5,107 nt of DNA, taken from positions 1-5,107 of the forward strand of contig JAEDML010000087.1 of NCBI GenBank assembly GCA_016303035.1. The letters are read 5' to 3'. Shown here piece after piece: positions 1 through 5,107 of this stretch (positions are counted from its first letter, which is position 1; each line of letters begins with the position of its first letter). The translations under genes and the position numbers were made by a program. This DNA is from Clostridiaceae bacterium (GTDB lineage Bacteria; Bacillota; Clostridia; Oscillospirales; Acutalibacteraceae). The notes beneath the pieces were generated by a model. That model saw nothing but the letters and a program-made list of their open reading frames with translations, did no database searches and was not told the origin of the DNA.

Positions 1-43
1 GCAGGAAAATCATAGCTATGTAAAATAAGAGATTTTGCAAATA

Positions 44-69
44 GAGAGGCTTTATTATTAAAGCCTCTC
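44..69 (-). terminator. Hairpin terminator after the DUF3343 gene
   Basis: There is an 11-bp perfect stem (44-54 pairing with 59-69) with a 4-nt loop, starting 7 bp past the stop codon of the minus-strand gene. The U-run that follows on the minus strand is short (TATTT), so termination may be imperfect. Position and stem quality support a transcription end for the ytvI-DUF3343 unit. Bases 1-43 beyond it hold no recognisable gene. Confidence 0.7.
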
Positions 70-76
70 GAATAGG

Positions 77-298
77 TTATTGTTTTTGATTTATTTCGAG
101 AATTTTTACTCCTGAGGAACGCAGCAGGCTTTCGGCGGCGTTTATATCGCCGTAAAATACAATGGCATAGCCGCATCCCATATTTCCGCGACCCGATGTT
201 ACTTTTTCGATATGCGCCTTATATCCTTTACGGCGCAGAATATCTCGTCCTTTGATTGCATAGGTTACGGTTCCTGTAGTAATAATATACTCTTTCAT
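77..298 (-). CDS. DUF3343-family small protein (putative Se/S carrier-like)
   Basis: A 73-residue cytoplasmic protein that matches by eye the DUF3343 family, often labelled putative Se/S carrier protein-like. Visible features are a beta-strand start (EYIITTG), a helix with the tract KGRDILRRKGY (residues 16-26), and a GCGYAIVF block whose Cys42 is the position expected for the family's conserved cysteine. The C-terminal half (DINAAESLLRSSGVKILEI) completes an alpha/beta SirA/TusA-like outline. The length is normal for the family. The start is ATG with a CGGAGTG ribosome binding site at 306-312, 7 nt upstream when counted from that heptamer. It lies 73 bp downstream of ytvI on the same strand with no terminator between them, so co-transcription is likely. 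No selenium or sulfur gene lies in the window to support the carrier role. Family assignment is fairly confident; biochemical function is unknown. Confidence 0.72.
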   Translation of the reverse strand: MKEYIITTGTVTYAIKGRDILRRKGYKAHIEKVTSGRGNMGCGYAIVFYGDINAAESLLRSSGVKILEINQKQ

Positions 299-371
299 TT
301 GTTTTCACTCCGACCTGCCCGTCGGGCCAATGGTTTGTACACTACATTCTATGCGGATTATAAGGATTAGG

Positions 372-1436
372 TTATAGTGTTTTTTCCTCCTCCATCTCCT
401 GCTTGTAAAACTTTATAAACACGATAAATGCTATCGGGGTGATTATCATCCCCACAAAACCGAACAGCTTGAGCCCTATAAACATTGTAAGCAGCGTAAG
501 CAATGGATTTATGCCTATCTGTCCGCCTATAACGCGCGGCTCAAGGAAATTTCTGACTATTGTTATTATCAGGTAAACGATTATAAGCCCTGCGCCTAAA
601 TATGTTTTACCTAAGGCAATGCTTATAAGTGCCCACGGGATAAGCACGGTGCCCGTTCCGAGCACGGGGAGAATGTCAATAAAGGCTATAAGCAACGCGG
701 TGAGCGGCGCGTTTTTTACGCGGAGTATTAAAAGACCGCACAAAAGCTCCATGAAGGTTATTGCCATAAGCAGAAGATAACCCTTAAGAAACTTGAAAAT
801 GCTGTTTACAAGAATGTCCTTGATTTTAAGAATTATATTATATCTTTTTTTGCTTATCATACTGTGCAGAAATTTTACAAGTCCTTCAAAATCCTTTGCG
901 ATATAACAGCTGGCTACTACCGTTACCACGCTGCTTACAAGAAAGGCGGGGGTGCTTTTGGCTATGCCTGCGGCGGCGGAAGAAAAAAAGTTTGTGACCG
1001 CAGCAGCGATATTTTCCGCCGAGGAGCTTAAAAGCGACATTACGGTATTTATACTGTCCTTTGGCATATCGTTAAGCTTGTTTTCAAGTGAGTTTCGTAT
1101 ATCCGAAAAGAACGAGGACAGGTCTACCATATATTTTGGTATGTCTTTGGCAAATTCATAAATGTATAAAACAGCGCGTCCGGTAAGCAACACGCCGACG
1201 ATTATCACCGCCGTATAAACCGCCGCGACCGTAACGGCGGCGCATACACCGGTTTTAATGCCGGTTTTCGAAGAAATATACTTCGCCGGCTTCTGCATTA
1301 AAAAGGCAATTATAACGCCTATAACAAACGGCAGCAGGTATGCAAGCAGAAATTTGCAGATAAAAAATATACCTGCGGTTATAATCAGCACAAAAGCGGT
1401 GTTTATGAGAAATGTTTTTTTAGCTTCCAAATCCAA
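372..1436 (-). CDS. ytvI: AI-2E family transporter-like / sporulation integral membrane protein YtvI
   Basis: An integral membrane protein of the AI-2E transporter (PerM/TqsA/YtvI) superfamily, 354 residues from the start chosen here. About seven to eight hydrophobic segments are visible: two near the N-terminus (about 11-50), one at 64-86, one at 162-180, a cluster at 219-266, one at 280-294 and one at 312-340. A long, more polar stretch (about 90-160) sits between segments 3 and 4, as is usual in the family. The C-terminal signature EPRVIGGQIG (299-308), followed by NPLLTLLTMFIGLKLFG and GMIITPIAF, is characteristic and favours the YtvI branch. In Bacillus, YtvI is a sigma-E-controlled protein needed for normal sporulation; its substrate is unknown. 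The frame is open to a GTG at 1454, but that codon has no ribosome binding site. The TTG at 1436 has AAAGGG 9 nt upstream, so it was preferred. The YtvI assignment is from motif and length recognition, not alignment. Confidence 0.8.
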   Translation of the reverse strand: MDLEAKKTFLINTAFVLIITAGIFFICKFLLAYLLPFVIGVIIAFLMQKPAKYISSKTGIKTGVCAAVTVAAVYTAVIIVGVLLTGRAVLYIYEFAKDIPKYMVDLSSFFSDIRNSLENKLNDMPKDSINTVMSLLSSSAENIAAAVTNFFSSAAAGIAKSTPAFLVSSVVTVVASCYIAKDFEGLVKFLHSMISKKRYNIILKIKDILVNSIFKFLKGYLLLMAITFMELLCGLLILRVKNAPLTALLIAFIDILPVLGTGTVLIPWALISIALGKTYLGAGLIIVYLIITIVRNFLEPRVIGGQIGINPLLTLLTMFIGLKLFGFVGMIITPIAFIVFIKFYKQEMEEEKTL

Positions 1437-1445
1437 AAGAATCAG

Positions 1446-1451
1446 CCCTTT
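1446..1451 (-). promoter_or_regulatory. Ribosome binding site that points to the TTG start of ytvI
   Basis: AAAGGG on the minus strand is separated by 9 nt from the TTG at 1436. It lies inside the coding frame if the GTG at 1454 were used, and nothing resembling a Shine-Dalgarno sequence precedes that GTG. It therefore favours the shorter protein. Confidence 0.5.
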
Positions 1452-1459
1452 CACCGTAT

Positions 1460-1487
1460 AATATATGCAGGTTTAACAGTAATTTGT
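1460..1487 (-). promoter_or_regulatory. Candidate sigma-E-like promoter of ytvI
   Basis: On the minus strand, CATATATT (1467-1460) fits the CATANNNT -10 pattern of sigma-E promoters. Thirteen bases upstream is ACAAATT (1487-1481), which matches five of seven positions of a sigma-E-type -35 (TMATATT as recalled). The overlapping TATATT and TATTAT hexamers could instead serve a sigma-A -10, but no good TTGACA-like -35 lies 17 bp upstream of either. A sigma-E promoter is expected for ytvI from Bacillus. Transcription would begin near 1453, so the GTG at 1454 would not be in the message. Confidence 0.45.
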
Positions 1488-1504
1488 TTTTTTGAAAAAA
1501 TCGG

Positions 1505-1533
1505 TTGAATATAAAAATAAAATGTATTATAAT
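1505..1533 (+). promoter_or_regulatory. Sigma-A promoter of the pheB-hom-lysC operon
   Basis: TTGAAT (1505-1510) and a perfect TATAAT (1528-1533) are separated by exactly 17 bp of AT-rich sequence. Transcription should begin near 1540, leaving a leader of about 25 nt before the first ATG. That is too short for a T-box, lysine riboswitch or attenuator. Confidence 0.8.
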
Positions 1534-1565
1534 TAAAAACAATCGTTCACGCACGGAGGACAGAT

Positions 1566-1994
1566 ATGAAAAACAGCGATTTAATTATCGTCGACAGCAG
1601 GGTACTTCCTTCGGTATTCGGCGGCGTAATAAAGGCAAAAGAGCTTATCGCAACGGGAAAAGCCGAGAATACCTCGCAGGCTATAAAAATGGCGGGTATT
1701 TCAAGAAGCGCTTTTTATAAGTATAGGGATTTTGTTTTTAAATATACCGATAACGATACCGATAATATCAGCCTCAGCGCAATTTTAAGCGATAAAGCCG
1801 GTGTGTTTTCAGCGCTTACTGCTGTGCTTTACGAATGCGGAGCAAACATTATTACCCTTAATCAGGGGATACCGGTTGACGGCGCCGCCGCCGTGTCTAT
1901 TACTATAAAGACGGACGGATTGAATATACCGCTTGAAGCGCTGATAGCAGAGCTTCAGTCGGTAGACGGAGTAATTTCCGTAAAAGCCGTGTAG
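1566..1994 (+). CDS. pheB: PheB-like HTH-ACT protein (UPF0735 family)
   Basis: A 142-residue protein close in layout to Bacillus PheB (UPF0735, ACT domain-containing, about 147 residues). The N-terminal part carries a helix-turn-helix-like block at about residues 36-59, ending in the strongly conserved tract SRSAFYKYRDFVF. Residues 68-140 form an ACT domain with the ligand-loop motif SDKAGVFSAL (75-84). The family is named for its place beside pheA in Bacillus, but its molecular role is not settled. The combination suggests a small amino-acid-responsive DNA-binding regulator; this is inference. It is the first gene of an operon with hom and lysC, 53 bp upstream of hom, with GGAGGA 5 nt before its ATG. 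Here it travels with aspartate-pathway genes rather than pheA, so threonine, homoserine or lysine are as plausible as phenylalanine as ligand. Confidence 0.85.
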   Translation: MKNSDLIIVDSRVLPSVFGGVIKAKELIATGKAENTSQAIKMAGISRSAFYKYRDFVFKYTDNDTDNISLSAILSDKAGVFSALTAVLYECGANIITLNQGIPVDGAAAVSITIKTDGLNIPLEALIAELQSVDGVISVKAV

Positions 1995-2047
1995 GGCAGT
2001 ATGGTACACGACTGATGATTTCAGACTGATATAACGGAGGAAAGCCA

Positions 2048-3280
2048 ATGGTAAATGTAGCAATAATGGGACACGGGGTGGTAGGCTCCGGCGTTGCGGA
2101 AATTTTAATAAATCACGCAGACCGTATTGCCGAAAAGGTAAAAGCGGCGGTTAATGTCAAGTATATTCTCGACTTGCGGGATTTTGACGGGCTGTCATAC
2201 AGCGATAAATTTATTAAGGATTTCGGCATTATCCTAAATGATGACGAGATAAAGGTAGTCGTCGAGGTTATGGGCGGTATAAATCCCGCTTACGATTTTG
2301 TTAAAAGCTGTTTGCTTGCCAAAAAAAGCGTGGTAACCTCAAATAAAGAGCTTGTCGCCGCAAAGGGAGCGGAGCTTTTAAGAATTGCAGAAGAAAACAA
2401 TGTAAACTTTCTGTTTGAAGCGAGCGTCGGCGGCGGAATACCGATACTCCGTCCTATGGCGCAGTGTCTTGCCGCTAATGAGATTAACGAAATATACGGC
2501 ATTTTAAACGGAACAACCAACTACATTTTAAATAAAATGATAGTAGATAATATGGATTTCGACGCGGCTTTAGCTCTCGCGCAGGAAAAAGGCTTTGCGG
2601 AAAGAGATCCTGCCGCCGATATTGAGGGGCATGACGCCTGCCGCAAGATATGTATTCTTGCTTCCTTAGGATTCGGGAAGCATGTTTATCCCGAACAGGT
2701 AAAGACCGAGGGTATTACCGGCGTTACGCTTGACGACGCCGAGTATGCGGATAAGTTCAACTGCGTTATCAAGCTTATAGGCAGCGCAAAAAAGCTGCCG
2801 AACGGTAAAATTACCGCTTTTGTCCGTCCTACGGTGGTAAGCCGCGAATGTATACTTGCAAGCGTAAACGGTGTGTTTAATGCGATAATGGTAAACGGCG
2901 ACGAGACAGGCGAGGTAATGTTCTACGGCAAGGGAGCAGGGAAGAGACCTACGGCAAGCGCTGTGGTAGCCGATGTTATGGACTGCGTTAAGCATATAAA
3001 TGCACGCAAGTACCTTTCTTGGGAGGACGGCTCCCCCGATTATGTCGATAACAGCGTTGAAGAAAAGCAGAAATTCTATGTCCGTATCAAGTCGCAGAAT
3101 TATCAGCTGCTCAAAAGCGAGTTTATACGCGTTTTCGGAGAAAACACCTTCTTTATCGGAAACGAATTCAGCAAAGAGCTTGTCTTTATATCCGATGTTA
3201 CCGATGAAAACGAGCTTAAAATGCAGCTTGATTCTCTGAAAGGCGTCTGCGGATTAACAGTTTTCCATACGCTTTTTTAA
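2048..3280 (+). CDS. hom: Homoserine dehydrogenase
   Basis: Catalyses the reversible NAD(P)H-dependent reduction of aspartate-4-semialdehyde to homoserine, the branch toward threonine and methionine, in the cytoplasm. The Rossmann glycine motif GHGVVG is at residues 8-13. TSNKE (97-101) supplies the catalytic Lys100. The substrate-domain signature NGTTNYILNKM (154-164) is intact. By comparison with yeast enzyme positions, Glu185, Asp191, Asp196 and Lys200 occupy the substrate and catalytic sites within GFAERDPAADIEGHDACRK. GKGAGKRPTASAV (294-306) is the conserved C-terminal catalytic-domain block. Residues 342-410 are predicted to form an ACT fold, but the usual DxPGV ligand loop is replaced by SQNYQLL and the domain is short. 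Total length 410 is slightly below the usual 425-435. The start is ATG with GGAGG at 2036-2040, 7 nt upstream. It lies between pheB and lysC in one operon. Confidence 0.96.
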   Translation: MVNVAIMGHGVVGSGVAEILINHADRIAEKVKAAVNVKYILDLRDFDGLSYSDKFIKDFGIILNDDEIKVVVEVMGGINPAYDFVKSCLLAKKSVVTSNKELVAAKGAELLRIAEENNVNFLFEASVGGGIPILRPMAQCLAANEINEIYGILNGTTNYILNKMIVDNMDFDAALALAQEKGFAERDPAADIEGHDACRKICILASLGFGKHVYPEQVKTEGITGVTLDDAEYADKFNCVIKLIGSAKKLPNGKITAFVRPTVVSRECILASVNGVFNAIMVNGDETGEVMFYGKGAGKRPTASAVVADVMDCVKHINARKYLSWEDGSPDYVDNSVEEKQKFYVRIKSQNYQLLKSEFIRVFGENTFFIGNEFSKELVFISDVTDENELKMQLDSLKGVCGLTVFHTLF

Positions 3281-3322
3281 ATTCTCTACTTAGGGCTTAT
3301 ATGAAAGGAACGGTCATAAATT

Positions 3323-4531
3323 ATGGCACTTATAGTAAAAAAATTCGGCGGTTCGTCGGTTGCCGACGCCCAAAGGGTGTTCAATGTCGCCAACATCATT
3401 ATTAACGATTACAAAAAGGGCAACGATGTAATAGTGGTTGTCTCGGCACAGGGGGATACTACCGACGACCTTATTGAAAAGGCAGAGGAGATAAATCCGG
3501 CAGGCGCCTCAAAGCGCGAGATGGATATGCTGCTTTCGGCAGGCGAACAGATTTCAATCGCGCTGCTTGCAATGGCTATAGAAAAGCTCGGCTGTCCGGT
3601 AATTTCGCTTCTCGGCTGGCAGGCAGGCTTTAATACCGATTCGCACCACAGTATTGCGCGTATTAAAAATCTTAATACCGAGCGCATACGCAATGAAATC
3701 GCAAAGAAAAATATCGTTGTTGTAGCGGGCTTTCAGGGTATAAACAAGTATGACGATATAACGACCCTCGGCCGCGGCGGTTCGGATACCAGCGCAGTTG
3801 CAATAGCCGCTTCGATGAATGCGGATTTATGCCAGATATACACCGATGTCGACGGTGTTTACACCGCCGACCCACGCAAGGTCGACACCGCCCGTAAAAT
3901 GGACGAAATAGCCTATGATGAAATGCTTGAGCTTGCAACCCTCGGTGCGCAGGTTCTTAATAACCGTTCGGTTGAAATGGCAAAGAAATATAATGTTGAG
4001 CTTGAAGTTCTTTCAAGTCTTGAAAATAAACCGGGAACAAAGGTTAAGGAGACGGTAAAAATGGAAAAAACACTTATCAGGGGAGTAGCAAAGGACAGCA
4101 ATGTGGCAAGAATTTCGGTTGTGGGACTTGAAGACACACCGGGAGTTGCCTTTAAGATATTTAATAAAATCGCACAGTACAAGATAAATGTTGATATTAT
4201 TCTCCAGTCGGTAGGTAGAGATTCTACAAAGGATATTACCTTTACCGTACCGCGCGATCAGGGCAAGCTTGCGGTCGAGGCTATCGAGTCCATAAAGGGC
4301 GGTCTTAATTATAAGGACATAGTTGTTGAAGAGGATGTGGCTAAAATTTCGGTAGTCGGTGCAGGTATGGAAAGCCATCCGGGCGTAGCCTCCAAAATGT
4401 TTGAGGCACTGTATGACGCAGGAATAAATATTCAGATGATTTCAACAAGCGAAATTAAAATTTCGGTACTGATTGATGCAAAATACGCCGATAAAGCTGT
4501 TAAGGTCGTTCACGACGCATTTATAGGATGA
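3323..4531 (+). CDS. lysC: Aspartokinase, monofunctional class with two ACT domains
   Basis: Phosphorylates L-aspartate with ATP to give aspartyl-4-phosphate, the first committed step to lysine, threonine and methionine. The amino-acid-kinase domain covers residues 1 to about 235, with KFGGSS (7-12), SAGEQIS (72-78), TLGRGGSDTSAV (148-159) and TDVDGVYTADPR (174-185) all intact. Two ACT domains follow, at about 263-330 (VGLEDTPGVA) and 341-402 (VGAGMESHPGVA, then STSEIKISVLI). Length 402 and layout match the Bacillus/Corynebacterium feedback-inhibited enzymes. It is 42 bp downstream of hom with no terminator between them and ends the operon. The likely ribosome binding site, AAGGA at 3305-3309, is 13 nt from the ATG, a rather long spacing, yet the N-terminus ALIVKKFGG is the family's normal start. 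Codon 247 is an ATG preceded by a better site, which suggests a separate 156-residue regulatory chain. Whether lysine, threonine or both inhibit it cannot be read here. Confidence 0.97.
   Translation: MALIVKKFGGSSVADAQRVFNVANIIINDYKKGNDVIVVVSAQGDTTDDLIEKAEEINPAGASKREMDMLLSAGEQISIALLAMAIEKLGCPVISLLGWQAGFNTDSHHSIARIKNLNTERIRNEIAKKNIVVVAGFQGINKYDDITTLGRGGSDTSAVAIAASMNADLCQIYTDVDGVYTADPRKVDTARKMDEIAYDEMLELATLGAQVLNNRSVEMAKKYNVELEVLSSLENKPGTKVKETVKMEKTLIRGVAKDSNVARISVVGLEDTPGVAFKIFNKIAQYKINVDIILQSVGRDSTKDITFTVPRDQGKLAVEAIESIKGGLNYKDIVVEEDVAKISVVGAGMESHPGVASKMFEALYDAGINIQMISTSEIKISVLIDAKYADKAVKVVHDAFIG
4046..4063 (+). promoter_or_regulatory. Internal ribosome binding site and start codon for a lysC beta chain
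   Basis: AAGGAG (4046-4051) stands 9 nt before an in-frame ATG (4061-4063, codon 247 of lysC). Translation from here would give a 156-residue protein (4061-4531) holding both ACT domains and no kinase domain. In Bacillus subtilis aspartokinase II and Corynebacterium LysC, an in-phase internal start at about this place makes the beta subunit of an alpha2beta2 enzyme. This site is better formed than the one in front of the full-length gene, so the short chain may be made efficiently. Confidence 0.75.
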
Positions 4532-4548
4532 TAATAAAAGTAAAAAAT

Positions 4549-4590
4549 GAACCGGCAATTTTCTTATGGAAAATTGCCGGTTCCCTTTTT
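4549..4590. terminator. Bidirectional intrinsic terminator between lysC and tRNA-Arg
   Basis: A perfect 15-bp stem (4549-4563 with 4569-4583) closes a 5-nt loop. On the plus strand it is followed by CC and five T (4586-4590), which ends the pheB-hom-lysC transcript 18 bp after the lysC stop. On the minus strand the stem is followed, after one base, by six T (complement of 4542-4547), so it can also end the tRNA transcript. The plus-strand T run reaches the complement of the last base of the tRNA's encoded CCA. Confidence 0.93.
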
Positions 4591-4666
4591 GGCGTTCCCG
4601 AGAGGATTCGAACCTCCGACCTACCGCTTAGGAGGCGGTCGCTCTATCCAACTGAGCTACGGAAAC
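4590..4666 (-). tRNA. tRNA-Arg (anticodon CCU)
   Basis: A full cloverleaf of 77 nt can be folded on the minus strand. The acceptor stem GTTTCCG pairs with CGGGAAC (one G-U). The D arm includes GCTCAGTTGGATAGAGC. The anticodon stem ACCGC/GCGGT encloses the loop CTCCTAA, giving anticodon CCU at 4632-4630, which reads AGG (arginine). The T arm is GGAGG-TTCGAAT-CCTCT. The discriminator is G (4593) and CCA is encoded at 4592-4590. It stands alone, converging on lysC. Confidence 0.96.
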
Positions 4667-4689
4667 ATAGAAATCAGAAGCATATAGAT

Positions 4690-4718
4690 ATATTACAACA
4701 CAAAAACTTCCGTGTCAA
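4690..4718 (-). promoter_or_regulatory. Sigma-A promoter of tRNA-Arg
   Basis: On the minus strand a perfect TTGACA (4718-4713) is followed after 17 bp by TAATAT (4695-4690), four of six matches to the -10 consensus. Transcription would begin near 4683, about 17 nt before the tRNA 5' end. Confidence 0.72.
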
Positions 4719-4727
4719 TATTTAGTC

Positions 4728-4756
4728 TTGTCTTTTTTGATTTATTTTGATATAAT
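4728..4756 (+). promoter_or_regulatory. Extended -10 sigma-A promoter of the GtrA-family gene
   Basis: TTGTCT (4728-4733), a 17-bp spacer and a perfect TATAAT (4751-4756). The -10 is preceded by TGA (4748-4750), which fits an extended -10 (TGn). The start site would be near 4763, about 20 nt before the gene. It is back to back with the tRNA promoter; the two -35 elements lie 9 bp apart. Confidence 0.78.
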
Positions 4757-4781
4757 ATCGGTGTAGAAAGAGGGGAATTTG

Positions 4782-5107
4782 TTGGCCGATTTCATAAATA
4801 AGGTCATAAAGACTTTTTTAAGCCCTAAGTTTATTTTATTCTGCCTTTTAGGTGTTGTTAATACCTTTAACGCCGCTTTCTTTTCCTGGCTTGCACACCA
4901 TCTTATTCAGGAAAATGCCGCGGCGGTTTTCGGTTATGCAGTGTCGCTTTCGATAAATTATTTTCTTAACAGCCGCATTGTTTTTAAGAAGCCTTTAAAT
5001 TTTAATGGACTTATAAGATTTATTATATCGTATATACCAAACTTTATAATATATTTTCTTGTTACATTCATTACGATTAACACACTTAAAATGTCGCAGT
5101 TTTGGGC
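4782..5107 (+). CDS. GtrA-family membrane protein (partial, cut by window end)
   Basis: An open frame of 108 codons runs off the right edge without a stop. It begins with a TTG preceded by AGGGG (4771-4775) at 6 nt spacing and by a good extended -10 promoter. No ATG is available near the N-terminus, so TTG is the likely start. The protein begins MADFINKVIKTFLSPKFILF, then a first membrane segment with FCLLGVVNTFNAAFF, a second around GYAVSLSINYFLNSRIVF, then LIRFIISYIPNFIIYF as a third and the start of a fourth segment. The GVVNT near the first segment and NYFLNSRIVF after the second are typical of GtrA/DPMS (PF04138) proteins. These small four-helix proteins usually work with glycosyltransferases, probably in moving polyprenyl-linked sugars across the membrane. 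The partner and exact substrate cannot be seen here. Confidence 0.82.
   Translation, partial: MADFINKVIKTFLSPKFILFCLLGVVNTFNAAFFSWLAHHLIQENAAAVFGYAVSLSINYFLNSRIVFKKPLNFNGLIRFIISYIPNFIIYFLVTFITINTLKMSQFW

Noticed and set aside
1..43. Possible tail of a plus-strand gene (stop TAA at 26-28) or start of a minus-strand gene (ATG at 13-11)
   Set aside because: Only a few codons are visible, with no ribosome binding site for the minus-strand ATG and nothing recognisable in the residues.
317..327. GCCC-GTC-GGGC small hairpin between ytvI and the DUF3343 gene
   Set aside because: Only four pairs with a 3-nt loop and no T-run on either strand, so it is not a terminator; too small to call a regulatory structure.
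346..353. CATAGAAT on the minus strand, a second sigma-E/K-like -10 upstream of the DUF3343 gene; also a TATAAT at 357-362 (minus)
   Set aside because: Neither has an acceptable -35 element at the right distance, and AT-rich intergenic DNA produces such matches by chance. Co-transcription with ytvI is simpler.
1505..1720. Overlapping frames opposite or within the real genes, including a 71-residue frame over the start of pheB and several minus-strand frames within hom and lysC
   Set aside because: They lack ribosome binding sites and family motifs and lie wholly or largely over genes with clear conserved domains.
4590..4666. tRNA-Arg as an integration site for a mobile element
   Set aside because: No integrase, no repeated copy of the tRNA 3' end and no change in gene character are seen. 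The 3' side leads directly into a terminator and lysC.
4528..4725. 65-residue plus-strand open frame containing PERIRTSDLPLRRRS
   Set aside because: It is the antisense translation of the tRNA-Arg gene plus the terminator. This peptide is a well-known spurious annotation opposite tRNAs; there is no ribosome binding site or promoter.

Overview
The window looks like ordinary chromosome from a Gram-positive, probably spore-forming Clostridia-type bacterium (Oscillospiraceae/Ruminococcaceae-like would fit, but this is inference). The reasons are strong GGAGG-type ribosome binding sites, sigma-A style promoters with AT-rich spacers, a YtvI-type sporulation membrane protein, a PheB/UPF0735 protein, and a class II aspartokinase with an internal translation start as in Bacillus. 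No phage, transposon, CRISPR or defence genes are visible.

Layout. On the left, on the minus strand, a YtvI/AI-2E-family membrane protein gene (372-1436, open to 1454) is followed by a small DUF3343-type gene (77-298) that ends in a hairpin (44-69). A divergent promoter region (about 1437-1565) separates these from a plus-strand operon: pheB-like HTH-ACT protein (1566-1994), homoserine dehydrogenase hom (2048-3280) and aspartokinase lysC (3323-4531). A strong, apparently bidirectional terminator (4549-4590) closes the operon. It also serves a converging minus-strand tRNA-Arg(CCU) gene (4590-4666). A second divergent promoter region (4667-4781) drives the tRNA to the left and a GtrA-family membrane protein gene to the right, which runs off the window end (4782 to beyond 5107).

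How the genes work together. Aspartokinase phosphorylates aspartate, the first step to lysine, methionine and threonine. Homoserine dehydrogenase makes homoserine, the branch toward methionine and threonine. Aspartate-semialdehyde dehydrogenase, which joins the two steps, is not in the window, nor are thrB and thrC. All three operon proteins carry an ACT (amino-acid-binding) fold, four in total, while the transcript leader is too short for a T-box or riboswitch. Control is therefore likely to lie in the proteins: feedback on the enzymes, and perhaps transcriptional action by the PheB-like protein.

No convincing new biological system was found. The points most worth a second look are the well-formed internal start in lysC, the degenerate ACT domain of the homoserine dehydrogenase, the HTH-ACT protein leading the operon, and a sigma-E-like promoter in front of ytvI that also argues for a TTG start.
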